Origin: Chthonomonas calidirosea
Lineage (GTDB): Bacteria; Armatimonadota; Fimbriimonadia; Fimbriimonadales; Fimbriimonadaceae
DNA: 64,000 bases
Assembly (NCBI GenBank): GCA_945882415.1
Contig: CAMCWC010000010.1
Span: 87,866 to 151,865 of the forward strand
Direction: 5' to 3'
In this document: positions 51,809-61,733 of the stretch, piece after piece
How the letters are laid out: every line of letters begins with the position of its first letter
Numbering within the stretch: the stretch's first letter is position 1
Program-made: the position numbers and the translations under genes
Notes under the pieces: model-generated
Databases searched by the model: none
What the model saw: the letters and a program-made list of their open reading frames with translations, nothing else
What the model was told of the DNA's origin: nothing

Positions 51809-54800
51809 TTAGTTCAAATCTCCAAAGTAGGCCAGGGCCGGGCTAACCGGCAACCGAGGTAGCGGCGGGAGCACTCGCCCAACCGAGTCTTGGCGCAAGA
51901 TGCGCTGTTCGCTGGCAACGTTCGCAAATCCGTCACTTCGGCCAGAGGCCAGCACCGGATCGTATCCAATGATCAAGTTCGAAGCGAAGTTGTTCCCTGC
52001 ACCGTCGAATCCAGGATTCGACCGTGCGTGAGATGCCGGAATGTTCTGATCCGTTGCTCCCAACTTGCCCGGGATCCAGCCCCACTTTCGAATCCATTCG
52101 CTCTGTTCGCTCATGCTTGGCGGCATGTTTTCCGAAACCGCGCCCGTGATGATCACTCGTACGTCGAGTGGTTCACCAAAGAATGGCGTGAGGGCGGAAG
52201 AACCAAAGTTCGTTCGGCGCTCATCGTCGGCGAGTTGTCGGGCTTCTGCTTCCGTTCGGCCGGCGCGGAGAACATCTAAGCGAGCTAGATAGGTGTCGCG
52301 TCGATCGTTTGGATCAGCGTTGAACCATGTTCCGGGGATGACGAAGAACGATCCCTCTTCGGCGTACATCAGAGCTTCGATCCGAATGTCATGCGGAGCG
52401 AGCGCAATCTTTCGCAACAGGTAATCGTTCGCTGCCAGGTTGTTCAACTGGTTCGGGGCAATCACCATCGTGTTCGTCGCTTCAGGGAACAGTTGGTACG
52501 AACCCGTTGATGCCGTACACGTCAAGCCAAGTCCTGTGGTGTTGAAGCTAGCCGGATCAAGCAAGGTGTGGGCCGAAGATTCGAACTTCGGATAGCGTTG
52601 CCAGTTCTCGACGCCAAAGCCGTTGATCGGAATCGTAGGTGCGGCAGAGCCAAGAATGGCCGCGGCTGCGTTCGATTCGTTGTTTGGCCACAGGTAGGTC
52701 GATGCTGGCGGCTGAATCGCGCCGTCGTACAATCCAGGATTGACGCTCATCGAGAAGAAGCTGCGGTCGGCCGCACCATCCTCCATCGTGTGAGACATCA
52801 GCAAGTTCGTCTGAATCTGCGTGTTCGTGATTGCATCTCGATAGCTGACCGGAGCCGACACCCAAGCCGAAGGGTTGTAGGTGTCCGCCGGAGCACCTGC
52901 GCCGAGCACGAATTCGCTAATTAAAGCAAGCGGGTTTGCCCCTGCATCTTGTCGAAGTCGAATCGTAGATGCATCTCGGCCATTCTCGAGCGGCTGGAGC
53001 GGACTTGGTCCAACGAACATCGTGGTGTTAACCACAACGTAGTCTCGTGCCAAGAGCGCAAGCATCGAGCGACTGGGTCGCTGCATTCGAGCGCCACGAG
53101 CCGTGAACTCAGGATCAGCCTGGTTTCGTGCCGTCCAGTCGTTACCGGTGATGCCCTTCGTCAAGCTTCCTTCAACGTAAACCGATGCGTTGGAGACCAG
53201 GGTGATCTGGATGTCAGTTGGAATGACTCCACGAACGCGAGCATTGCCTTCGGTGTAGATCGTGCCGTTAAAGGCAGGTCCAAGCTGATAGTCGTTCGCA
53301 GACAAGTTTCCGTCGATACTTGTAAGTCCTGCGGTGAACGTGTTCACAACGTGAACTCGACCGTCTGTTCCAGGTCCCAACCGGTATCGAATCGAGCTGC
53401 TGTTCGAGCTTACGCCAGCCGGATTTCTCCAGAATCGTTCCTCTGCCGGAGCGCGACCGTCTCGCGAGATGATGAATCCATCATTTCGGAATTCAATGTT
53501 TGCGCCCGGTGGCAAATAGAAGCTGCCGAACCAGTACTTGCTCTCCGGATGGTTGGGGTTCAACCAGTCGAAGACCATCGAAGAACTGCCGCCGTTCGCT
53601 TGACGACCCGACTCGGTTTGAGCCGACTGTCGATCCGCGAAGTTGTCGATGTAGATGCCCGATCCGTGTCCGAAGCGGCCACTGTTCCCGCTGCCCGCTG
53701 CCAATCCGCTTTCGCGGGTCATCTGGACGTATCGGTTCTCGTTCGTTTCCGGGTCAGTAATCGCGATGGATGGCGGGGTCTTGTAGCCAACTCCACGTGC
53801 AAATCCGTCCGTATCTGTGCTTGCCAGACCGTCGCGAACGATGCCACGAGCGGTCGTAAAGGTGTTCGATCGGCTTTCAAGCTCATTGCCCGCGTTCAAC
53901 GTGGTCGTGAACGTGTTCCAGGCGGAAGTTGAGCTATTCAACTCTCGATTGCGCACAACCAACTGCGCTCCGTCGGCGCCAGTGATGTTTCCGGCAACCG
54001 TGAACTGGTCACCAAGGGTGGCGTTTGCGAACAGGTTGACGGTTCCGTAAACCGCGATATCCGCATTGCTATGCAGCGATCCGAGTCCGCCGATGTTGTA
54101 CAGAACGCTCAGGTTCTGAGCCTCTTCAATCGAGCTCAATCCAAGCTGGGTTGGCAAGAATTGTCCAACACTGAATGGGATTCCGGTTGTTGGGTTGACG
54201 TACGTCGCACCGAGGTCAGACGGTACGCCGATCTCTGCGGGTCGCGTTTCCCGGTTCTTGTTCGTAATAAAGCGCGCCGTCTCGGTGATGCCAATCGGAA
54301 CGAACGCCGTGAGAATTCGGTTGTTCGCCGTCTGAACGCGTCGTCGGAACTCGCCGAGCGCGGTGTTAAAGGTAGCCGCGTTGGCAAAGCCTTGGAACTG
54401 AATTGCGGTTCCGGCCTGAGCCGACGTTGGGTCGTTGTCCACGTACCGACCAGATCGGCCAACCGATTCGATGACCAAGTAGTTTCGAACCGCGCCGGGG
54501 CTCCGCAGGGAACCTGCGGGGTTGGCGGTAAAGATGTTAGCGTCGCTTGGTGCGTACCGAACCCGGACGAGCGCTCGGCCCGACTCAAAGTTGATTCGAA
54601 CGAACGGTCCAAGGCCATCGGGACCGCCTCGATCGAACTGGCCATTTGTAAGGCTGAATCCAGAAGCCAATCGGGTGTAAATGGCATCAGGGTCCCGGGT
54701 CAAGTTCGGCTGGCCGTTTACTGGGGTTGGAGGCGTGGTCGCACCGCGCCAGTCTGCACCTTCGGGGCTGCGCAGCAACTGGGAGTGGGCGTATCGAACA

Positions 54801-54991
54801 CCCGCTTCCGCTAGATCATTCGCAACGCTTCGAGTTTGCTGTCGCGCACTGCCCTGAATGCTGTTGTTGATGATGCCAAGAAAGACAAGCCCAAGAATGA
54901 GCAGCAAGCCCAGGACGATCAGCGCGACGATGATCGTCTGACCACGCTGCGGGTTGTGACTTCTGTTTCTCATGGATTCGAGGCTCCTCAT
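51809..54991 (-). CDS. Oversized PilX-like minor pilin (1060 aa)
   Basis: 1060 residues. Near the N-terminus is a PilX-type hydrophobic helix (QRGQTIIVALIVLGLLLILG) followed by the amphipathic NDLAEAGVRYAHSQLL, in the style of PilX and GspK. Typical PilX is 150-200 residues. The other ~1000 residues are secreted, beta-rich (for example SLHSNADIAVYGTVNLFANA). The ATG at 54991 overlaps the pilW-like stop by four bases (ATGA). The helix would anchor or place the protein in the pilus tip. Confidence 0.8.
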   Translation of the reverse strand: MRSLESMRNRSHNPQRGQTIIVALIVLGLLLILGLVFLGIINNSIQGSARQQTRSVANDLAEAGVRYAHSQLLRSPEGADWRGATTPPTPVNGQPNLTRDPDAIYTRLASGFSLTNGQFDRGGPDGLGPFVRINFESGRALVRVRYAPSDANIFTANPAGSLRSPGAVRNYLVIESVGRSGRYVDNDPTSAQAGTAIQFQGFANAATFNTALGEFRRRVQTANNRILTAFVPIGITETARFITNKNRETRPAEIGVPSDLGATYVNPTTGIPFSVGQFLPTQLGLSSIEEAQNLSVLYNIGGLGSLHSNADIAVYGTVNLFANATLGDQFTVAGNITGADGAQLVVRNRELNSSTSAWNTFTTTLNAGNELESRSNTFTTARGIVRDGLASTDTDGFARGVGYKTPPSIAITDPETNENRYVQMTRESGLAAGSGNSGRFGHGSGIYIDNFADRQSAQTESGRQANGGSSSMVFDWLNPNHPESKYWFGSFYLPPGANIEFRNDGFIISRDGRAPAEERFWRNPAGVSSNSSSIRYRLGPGTDGRVHVVNTFTAGLTSIDGNLSANDYQLGPAFNGTIYTEGNARVRGVIPTDIQITLVSNASVYVEGSLTKGITGNDWTARNQADPEFTARGARMQRPSRSMLALLARDYVVVNTTMFVGPSPLQPLENGRDASTIRLRQDAGANPLALISEFVLGAGAPADTYNPSAWVSAPVSYRDAITNTQIQTNLLMSHTMEDGAADRSFFSMSVNPGLYDGAIQPPASTYLWPNNESNAAAAILGSAAPTIPINGFGVENWQRYPKFESSAHTLLDPASFNTTGLGLTCTASTGSYQLFPEATNTMVIAPNQLNNLAANDYLLRKIALAPHDIRIEALMYAEEGSFFVIPGTWFNADPNDRRDTYLARLDVLRAGRTEAEARQLADDERRTNFGSSALTPFFGEPLDVRVIITGAVSENMPPSMSEQSEWIRKWGWIPGKLGATDQNIPASHARSNPGFDGAGNNFASNLIIGYDPVLASGRSDGFANVASEQRILRQDSVGRVLPPLPRLPVSPALAYFGDLN

Positions 54992-57222
54992 CGGATGAAG
55001 TTCCGTACCTTTGCCGTCGCCTTCAACGTGACGTTCTGTGGGTTCGGCAAGTTGGACTGCGGATAGTTGCGAATCGAAAGCAAGATAGACATCAGTTCAC
55101 GAGAGTCATAGTCCACGGCGAAAATATCTGTCTTCGCTCCGGTTGCGGCACCAGACTGGGCTCCCGTAAATTGGAATCGGTACGAGACACGAATGTTCCC
55201 ATCTGGGATCGGCGTGTTCGGATCCGAGTTCAGCTGAATGTATCCGGGCTTGAACTGCGGCTGGATGATCGCGCTGGCAAAGTTCTGAGCGTTGTAGACG
55301 GCAGGATCAAATCCTGCGAGCGCAGTACCAGAAAGTCCGATCAGCGAATAATCAGGCGCGCCGCCGTTCAGACCAGGCTCCAGTTGGCTGGTGTAGTTGA
55401 TCCGATACTGGTTCGGCCCAGGGTTAGTGCTCACTCGAACGTAGCGAACAGGCTGTCCAAAGTTCGGACCAGCATTTTGGTCCGGTCCGGTAACGATTTC
55501 GCTGCCAGGAACGATGGCAACCTTGAATCCGAGGTTCGGGTTGAGCGGGCTCGTGGTGCCGTCGGGCTGGTTCAGCACTCGAAGGTCGATAAACCGGTGA
55601 ATTCGGCTCTGATCCAGATTCCGCACGCCAAAAGCGTTCGTCGTGTCCGTTTCCCACATGTCCCACACCTTGTTGAAGCGCTGATTGACAGTAGAGAATG
55701 CCGCGTCATAGAAATTGCCTGCCAGGTTCGCTGCAGTGCGAGGCGTTTCTGCCGCACCGCTGGCAATGGTAGGCAAGTTTCCAGGGTTGTCAATCGGAGG
55801 AGCAATCGATGAACTTCCGACTTCGTTGATGCCGAAGCTAGCGATGATCCGACCTTTAGCGCCATCGAAGACGTACGGCGTGAAGATGCTTCGAGCTGCC
55901 GGGTCATTGAGCCAGTTGGATCGAAGGTTTGCTGCCTGAACTGCCTGAGTGAATGGGTATCGCTGCCCGCTGAGTTGCACCGAGTCGTAGGTGAAAAGGT
56001 CGAAGACCTCAATCCCGCCCAAGAAGTCGTCTGAAATCGGACCATCGGGATCGTATGCATAGATGCTGAATCCAGGAGCGGCACCGGCCTGACCATTGTT
56101 AGCATCCGTTCGCCCAACGAGATACTCATTTCCGACCGTAAGGTTCGACCAGCCGGCTGGCCAAGTTCGAACCGTGGCGTTGCTCCAAAGTCCCAGTTTG
56201 GTGGTGAAGACATCTGGCGCAATTCGATCTGCGTTGTCCGTTTCCTGACCCAACCGAACAGCGATTTGGCCCTCTGCAGGCTCACTTGCCACTCGAGTTG
56301 GACGGAACTGGACGAGAGGAATCACCGTTGGAATGCCAGCACGGTTTTGCACGCGGCGGCTGTTCAGGTCGTAAACCGTCTGCAACATGTCGTACCGCGA
56401 AACTTCGGTTTGCACAACGGATCTTCGGAGCCAGTTTCGGATCCGGTCTGCCTTGGCATCGTTGGTGATAACCGCGCCCGCTCCATCGAAGTTCGGTACG
56501 AAGAATCGAGGATCGTCAAGGATCGGCTGACTGTTCGCATCTGCTTCAAAGTACTGAAGATTGGCAGCGTAGACGTTGTTTCCCGCAATGGTTTGGAAAA
56601 CGCGTGGCTGCACTTCCGCCCGGTAAAGGACGTACAGATTGTCCCGCGTTCCGTTTCGAGCCAACAACAATCCGTCATACGGGTTGTTGTACGGTTGGAA
56701 TGGATCGCGCAGGCCGACGAAGTAACGGACAATCGTCGCACCTGGTGCAACCGGGAGCTGAGTTTGGCCCTTGAAGTTCTGCAGCGTAGGGTCCTCTTTG
56801 CCGGTGATCGGATCGATGAATCCACCGGTTGGACCGCGCTGTCCGGTCTGAGCCGGAATGATCAGGTCCATTCGGGTGTACGGAGCAAGAACATCCACCT
56901 CCTGCCTTGGCAGCAGAACTGAACCATCAGCGTTGACCCGAGGTACGCGAACTACGAGCGATGTACTCGGCACACGAACACTTGTTCCGTTGACGGTAAC
57001 GAACACGGCAGAAGCGCCACGAACCGCAACCGCGTTGGAGACCTCTCGACTAACGCGCTCGGTCAGTCGCTTGCCCAACTCCTGAGCATCCGAAAGAGCC
57101 TGTGCCTGACGAGTGAGGTTGAAGCTCTGAATAACCGGAAGGATGATCAGGGTCAACAAGATCGCGGAGATCGCGATGACCGTGAGCAACTCAACGATCG
57201 TGTAAGCCAATTTGCGTCGCAT
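54988..57222 (-). CDS. PilW-like prepilin (744 aa)
   Basis: 744 residues. The N-terminus MRRKLAYTIVELLTVIAISA is a prepilin methylation helix with glutamate five (E in TIVELL) but with Ala in place of the usual Gly before the cleavage site. The rest has repeated beta-rich pieces (for example DVLAPYTRMDLIIPAQTGQR). PilW-like proteins are usually 250-350 residues. The start is ATG 57222, sharing one base with the upstream stop (TGATG). Processing by the PilD at 60188 would be expected. Confidence 0.82.
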   Translation of the reverse strand: MRRKLAYTIVELLTVIAISAILLTLIILPVIQSFNLTRQAQALSDAQELGKRLTERVSREVSNAVAVRGASAVFVTVNGTSVRVPSTSLVVRVPRVNADGSVLLPRQEVDVLAPYTRMDLIIPAQTGQRGPTGGFIDPITGKEDPTLQNFKGQTQLPVAPGATIVRYFVGLRDPFQPYNNPYDGLLLARNGTRDNLYVLYRAEVQPRVFQTIAGNNVYAANLQYFEADANSQPILDDPRFFVPNFDGAGAVITNDAKADRIRNWLRRSVVQTEVSRYDMLQTVYDLNSRRVQNRAGIPTVIPLVQFRPTRVASEPAEGQIAVRLGQETDNADRIAPDVFTTKLGLWSNATVRTWPAGWSNLTVGNEYLVGRTDANNGQAGAAPGFSIYAYDPDGPISDDFLGGIEVFDLFTYDSVQLSGQRYPFTQAVQAANLRSNWLNDPAARSIFTPYVFDGAKGRIIASFGINEVGSSSIAPPIDNPGNLPTIASGAAETPRTAANLAGNFYDAAFSTVNQRFNKVWDMWETDTTNAFGVRNLDQSRIHRFIDLRVLNQPDGTTSPLNPNLGFKVAIVPGSEIVTGPDQNAGPNFGQPVRYVRVSTNPGPNQYRINYTSQLEPGLNGGAPDYSLIGLSGTALAGFDPAVYNAQNFASAIIQPQFKPGYIQLNSDPNTPIPDGNIRVSYRFQFTGAQSGAATGAKTDIFAVDYDSRELMSILLSIRNYPQSNLPNPQNVTLKATAKVRNFIR

Positions 57223-59150
57223 CAATTCTGCACCTCGCCACGTTCAATAAACGTTTGCACGGTTGTTCGGCGGTACCCGCGAGTGAATCGTTCCAGGGCC
57301 CGAACATTATCGGGACTAGAGGCGCTGAGACCGAAGCTATCGGGGTTCCAAAGGGTTCGAACCGAGATCGATCCGCCTTTGATGCCTCGAACGGCGGGCG
57401 CGGCATCGTACGCAAAAGTTACGGCTGCGGCATCCGCATCGCGAATATCAATGTAAGGTCTTGGAATCACGTTGCCAGCATCGTTACGGATGACGAAGTC
57501 CTTTCCGCTGAGCGTGCGGCGATTTCCGCCACCGTCCAGATAGTGAATCTCCGAGATCGTGACCTTCTGATCGACATCTTCCGCGGGGAAGTAGATTCGA
57601 GTCGTCGCACCACCGATGACTGAGCTTGACCCACCGATGTAGAACTCACCCGAACCAGGCAAAATCGGCGAAGCAAAGTACTGAGATGCGGGCTTGATGA
57701 CCTGAACCGCCCACTCTTCTTTAGCCATGTAAACGGCTCGGAAAGCGCGCCCTTCGATGTCAACCTCTCGATTCCCGCCGGTAACCGGATCGATCAAGAA
57801 AATCTGAATGCCGTTTCGGGTGGCATTGGTGTCGACAAAGGTGATCAGACCGAGGCTCTTGTTAATCGTCAGCGTCAAGTCTGCCTTGGTCCCGGGGCGG
57901 TGCTCAGAAACGTAAGCTCCGGTTTCCAGATCAACGATCGTCAGGAATGAACTTCGTTCGGTTTGTCCTTCAATGATCGGATCATCGCTTCCACCCATCG
58001 AAGTCAATCTCAGACCGTCCGGACCGTTTTGGCCCGATACTTTGATCGGAGCAATCGGCAACCGGAATTGGCCTTGCTCGATATTGGTAATGCGGAACTC
58101 GCTGCGCAACTCGCGCCAGTCCTGTACGGTGTAGTCCAAAACCACTCCGAGCGGCTGACGACCATTCGCGGTCGGCACGGTCAAACCGTTGGTGAGGGGG
58201 TTCACCAAAATCGTTCCGAGACTATCGTCAACCGGGATGTACTCGAACGGACTGTCCGAGAAAATCGTGACGCTTCGCATCGCCCGGGCAACTTTCAGCG
58301 AATCTGGATTGATTGCAATGAAAGTTTCGCCGCCGGCAAGCAGTGGATTGACAACGTCCGTGCTCAGATCAAGGCGCAGGAACGGTTGATTTCCACTCGG
58401 GACATCCAGGGCCGTGTCTGCGATCGGCACTTCAACGTTGCGGTAATACCGCTTGTCAACTCCGTCGGCAGTTTGAATCAAAGCGTAAAAGCTGACGCGG
58501 AAGAGGGTGATCGGACCGGTTGGCAGGAAGAGGGAAACGGTTGAGTTCGACGCGTCCCGCACGAAATATTCGAAAGGCGAATAGGTGAATCCGGTTCGGT
58601 ACAGGCGGCCCGAGATAAGAGCCAAATCCTGCGGCGGGTTGGAGTTTTGCGCCAACGGGCTGCTGTTCACGATAAACCCTTGGGTCGAATCGATTGGGCC
58701 AAAGGTTGGAATGAGCAAGCCGCCGAACGCTCCATTGACGAGCCGTCGAGGGGCGGGAATTCGGTGGGCCTCTCCTAGAATCCGTCGTCGATGGTTAGCG
58801 GCAACGTTGCTGGCCCAGTTGCCTTGAGGCACGGACGAGGCGTTGTAAACGATTCCGCTCGAATCCACCGTACATTCAGGATGGAGCGTCAGCTGACTCG
58901 GCAGGGCATCGCCAAGAATCTGCTCTGGAATGCCGTCGGCACGAGACTTGAGCCGTTCAGCTTCGTCTCGCGAAAGCTGGGTTGCCTGGGAGTTCTTTTT
59001 CGCCAGGGTGAGGATTTGAAAGCCTCGAGGAAAGATCTGGACGACCGCCAAGATTCCGACGAGCAAGATCACCATGACCACGAGTACTTCCACCAGGGTC
59101 GTACCACGGCGCATAGCGGAGCCAAAGGAGCGGGGTTGGGGTGCGTTCAC
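57222..59150 (-). CDS. PilV-like prepilin (642 aa), GTG start
   Basis: 642 residues. The helix MRRGTTLVEVLVVMVILLVG at ~13-32 is a type IV prepilin motif of PilV kind. The remainder is beta-rich and contains no known domain. The start is GTG 59150, preceded eight bases earlier by GGAGG, which lies between the stop of the upstream pilin and the GTG. A later ATG 59114 is possible and would remove 12 residues. Usual PilV length is 150-220 residues. Confidence 0.82.
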   Translation of the reverse strand: MNAPQPRSFGSAMRRGTTLVEVLVVMVILLVGILAVVQIFPRGFQILTLAKKNSQATQLSRDEAERLKSRADGIPEQILGDALPSQLTLHPECTVDSSGIVYNASSVPQGNWASNVAANHRRRILGEAHRIPAPRRLVNGAFGGLLIPTFGPIDSTQGFIVNSSPLAQNSNPPQDLALISGRLYRTGFTYSPFEYFVRDASNSTVSLFLPTGPITLFRVSFYALIQTADGVDKRYYRNVEVPIADTALDVPSGNQPFLRLDLSTDVVNPLLAGGETFIAINPDSLKVARAMRSVTIFSDSPFEYIPVDDSLGTILVNPLTNGLTVPTANGRQPLGVVLDYTVQDWRELRSEFRITNIEQGQFRLPIAPIKVSGQNGPDGLRLTSMGGSDDPIIEGQTERSSFLTIVDLETGAYVSEHRPGTKADLTLTINKSLGLITFVDTNATRNGIQIFLIDPVTGGNREVDIEGRAFRAVYMAKEEWAVQVIKPASQYFASPILPGSGEFYIGGSSSVIGGATTRIYFPAEDVDQKVTISEIHYLDGGGNRRTLSGKDFVIRNDAGNVIPRPYIDIRDADAAAVTFAYDAAPAVRGIKGGSISVRTLWNPDSFGLSASSPDNVRALERFTRGYRRTTVQTFIERGEVQN

Positions 59151-59167
59151 AGTTACGACCTCCGAGA

Positions 59168-59995
59168 TTACGGGTTCACCTGCCAAGACCGTTCGGCGAC
59201 GGCGGCACTGTCAAAAGGCTTTGCGCTTCCACCGAGGAAGAGAACAACGTCTCGCTTCGCTCGGGTGGCGTTTCCGTTAGCGTGTTCGCGGAAATAGCTG
59301 TTCCACGTGATGACGGTGGATTCGGGGGGTTCGGAATATCCTAGCTGCCGAGGATCGTCATCCGAAGAGCCGAGTCCGCTACCGTCCGTCGCGCATGGCG
59401 AGGTTGGCACGCTGTAGCCGGTCCAGAACAGGGCATATCGCAACTCTACTTGATCTGGATTTGCGGAGCCTGCAACCTTAGCGACGTCATAGCCGCTGAC
59501 CGAATAGTATTCGTTATCTACTTCGGTACAGCCTGCTCCGGTGTTAACCGCGCGCTGCACGAATCCGTCGGCTGGGCCAAATCGCTGTTCGGCCAGTGGG
59601 TCGGTGTTCAGAGGGTTATCCCATCGTGAAGGCCAGACCGCCGTTGTGCCGAGCGAGTTGCTGGAGCGGTTATATGCCGGTCGGAAAGTCTCGATGCTGT
59701 CAACCCGCTTCGGGTAGAGCGCACCGCTCAGCTGAGTTGCTGGAATGATGTTTCCTGCATTCGCGCCAGATTCGTACCGGTTGACGTATCCGAGCAAAGC
59801 AGGCGGATACGCGCCCTGGTCGGCCTTGTAAAGCTGAAGCGCCGTTCGCAACGAGTTCATGTTGTTGATGTCAGAACTTCGGTACGCACCGTCTTTGGCC
59901 CGGGCCAGAACAGGGAAAGTGATCCCCGCCAGGATGGCGATGATGGCAATCACCACCAGTAATTCAATTAATGTAAATCCGTTTCGGCCTTTCAT
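59168..59995 (-). CDS. Type IV major-pilin-like/GspG-type prepilin
   Basis: About 275 residues. MKGRNGFTLIELLVVIAIIA is a textbook prepilin leader, with cleavage after NG and Glu five. LNSL-type helix (NMNSLRTALQLYKADQGAYP) and a globular domain with several Cys (GCTEV; SPCATDG) follow. It is the best candidate for a structural pilin or pseudopilin in this window. ATG 59995 gives the normal six-residue leader. ATG 60022 and farther starts would lengthen it. Confidence 0.88.
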   Translation of the reverse strand: MKGRNGFTLIELLVVIAIIAILAGITFPVLARAKDGAYRSSDINNMNSLRTALQLYKADQGAYPPALLGYVNRYESGANAGNIIPATQLSGALYPKRVDSIETFRPAYNRSSNSLGTTAVWPSRWDNPLNTDPLAEQRFGPADGFVQRAVNTGAGCTEVDNEYYSVSGYDVAKVAGSANPDQVELRYALFWTGYSVPTSPCATDGSGLGSSDDDPRQLGYSEPPESTVITWNSYFREHANGNATRAKRDVVLFLGGSAKPFDSAAVAERSWQVNP

Positions 59996-60167
59996 GCGTT
60001 GGACGCCTTGGGTCTCCCGCATTTCTAGACGGGATACAAGCCCCGCATGTTCCTCACCGACACGGCCAGAAAATCTACTAAACCTCACCAAACTGTCCCC
60101 CTTTTTGCGTACAGAAGCCTGCAGCAACCCCAGACGGGTTCTACCCGAACTCAAACCATCTCGACAC

Positions 60168-60188
60168 AAGCAACGAAAGTCGTTGCTT
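60168..60188 (-). terminator. Hairpin between pilD and the prepilin gene
   Basis: AAGCAACGA and TCGTTGCTT form a perfect 9-bp stem around a three-base loop, touching the pilD stop. The T-run is short, so it may act as a partial terminator. The ~170 bases from here to ATG 59995 contain no other recognisable element apart from a 5-bp CGGGT/ACCCG hairpin. Confidence 0.5.
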
Positions 60189-61168
60189 TAAAAGTTGAAA
60201 TAGGCCTTGACTGCCTTTTCAATCGCATCGCCAAAGAGCAGACAAATGATCGAACCTAGCGCCAAATACGGCCCAAACGGGATCGTCGTGGCGGTCGGTT
60301 CCCAAGTGTCGTTCTCGTCAATTCCTTTCGGAGGCGGCTCCTCGCCAATCAATTTATACAACGACGGGAAGAACAGCGCAACTATGTCGAGACACAGCAG
60401 ATACCAAACTCCCCTGACTATATAGGTCAAGACGGGCTCGACTGGCAACATTTCCGCCTCACTTTCCGCCGCTTCTTCCTCCGCGGCTGCCTTCTTGCTG
60501 TTCACCGCAATCAGGATCAGGCCGATCACCAGCCCGGCAAACACGCCGATGACCACGCTGATTCCGGTCAAGATCGGCCCGAGCATCGCGCCAACGCCTC
60601 GCATCAGCTTGATGTCCCCATCCCCCAAGGCGTCCTTACCAAGAATGAGCCGGCCGAGAAAGAACGAAATCCCCCACATCACCGCCCAGCCCGCAAACGC
60701 TCCGGTAAGCGCGGTCATCCATTGCCCGGTGTAACCCATCGCGGCAACTCCTATGACGAGCATGAGCGCATTGAGCTCGTCCGGAATAATGAAAAGCTCC
60801 CAGTCGATATAGATGACGGCGACGAGGCAGGCGAGCATCGCCATCACAAAGCCCATCCACCCGCCACGGTCGGCCTGAATCTGGAACTGGTACCAAGCCC
60901 CGGCGAAGAGAAGGCCGGTAAGCACCTCGACCCAGAAGTAGCGAGAAGGCACCGGCGCCGCGCAATACCGACACTTGCCCCTGGTGGAAAGCCAGCTAAA
61001 CAGCGGCATCAGGTCGATCCACTTGAGGGACGCCTTACAAATCGGGCACATGCTGCTCGATGGGTTCAGGAACGAAATCGCCCGCGGCAACCGGTAGATC
61101 ACCATGTTCAGGAAGCTCCCGGTCACCGCACCCAGCACAAACCCAATCAGCAAGGTCCAAATCGGCAC
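60188..61168 (-). CDS. pilD: Prepilin peptidase (type IV leader peptidase)
   Basis: 326 residues, polytopic. The N-terminal domain has the zinc pairs C41/C44 (CPIC) and C66/C69 (CRYC), then aspartate-protease motifs with D122 (YIDWELFIIPDELN) and D185 (GDGDIKLM). It cleaves and N-methylates prepilins. A hydrophilic insert (SKKAAAEEEAAESEAEMLP) and additional C-terminal helices make it longer than the usual ~260-290. Start is GTG 61168. It heads the prepilin cluster. Confidence 0.94.
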   Translation of the reverse strand: MPIWTLLIGFVLGAVTGSFLNMVIYRLPRAISFLNPSSSMCPICKASLKWIDLMPLFSWLSTRGKCRYCAAPVPSRYFWVEVLTGLLFAGAWYQFQIQADRGGWMGFVMAMLACLVAVIYIDWELFIIPDELNALMLVIGVAAMGYTGQWMTALTGAFAGWAVMWGISFFLGRLILGKDALGDGDIKLMRGVGAMLGPILTGISVVIGVFAGLVIGLILIAVNSKKAAAEEEAAESEAEMLPVEPVLTYIVRGVWYLLCLDIVALFFPSLYKLIGEEPPPKGIDENDTWEPTATTIPFGPYLALGSIICLLFGDAIEKAVKAYFNF

Positions 61169-61335
61169 GCCGTAGTTTAGCGCGTGAACAACACTAGGAA
61201 TCTTCTATGACAAGGCGACCCGCTCCCGGAAATCGAGGACTGCAGCCTTCGCCGCTGGGCTGGCAGCCGTTAATGAATGCGATCCAGCTCTCGGATTCCC
61301 CTCTTTGAAAGAAGCAATTCTCCCAGGATCCGGCC

Positions 61336-61731
61336 CTAGCCCATGATCAGCGCAGGACGAACGTCCGTCTGAGCAAAGTCCTGGCCAACAAACAACAGAC
61401 GTTGGTGGGTGGATTTGGCGAGCGCATAGGCGATGCAGTCACCAAAGTTGAGACTCGCCGGATGCCGCCCTTTGCCGTATTCGTCAAACGCCCGCGCGGC
61501 GACCACAGCTTGTTCCGGCGTGAACTCGACAACCTGGATGCCAAGTTGGGCGAGCCTTTCCTGCAGAATATCCGCAGTCCGGGCTCCGTAGTGTTTGGCA
61601 AGAACCATATGCGCCTCGAGGTAGTTCGGAGCCGCGATGATCGGCGCTGCTCCTAAAAGGAGAGGACCAATCGTGTCCGCAAGCGGCTCTTCGAGCAAGA
61701 CCGCGATCAGGGCTGAGGTGTCTACAACCAT
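61336..61731 (-). CDS. vapC: VapC-type PIN-domain toxin ribonuclease
   Basis: 131 residues. The acidic residues of the PIN active site are D4 (VVDTSAL), E39 (NYLEAH), D98 (FGDCIAYALA) and possibly D118. VapC toxins are Mg-dependent RNases, often cleaving tRNA or rRNA. It is separated by two bases from the VapB-like gene upstream. The 167-base gap after it, up to pilD, has no gene and no clear element. Confidence 0.92.
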   Translation of the reverse strand: MVVDTSALIAVLLEEPLADTIGPLLLGAAPIIAAPNYLEAHMVLAKHYGARTADILQERLAQLGIQVVEFTPEQAVVAARAFDEYGKGRHPASLNFGDCIAYALAKSTHQRLLFVGQDFAQTDVRPALIMG

Positions 61732-61733
61732 GA

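Noticed and set aside
52949..53932. Plus-strand open frame of 327 codons
   Set aside because: It is antisense to the pilX-like gene, has no recognisable domain or ribosome-binding site, and has the Arg/Val/Ser-rich composition usual for shadows of GC-rich genes.
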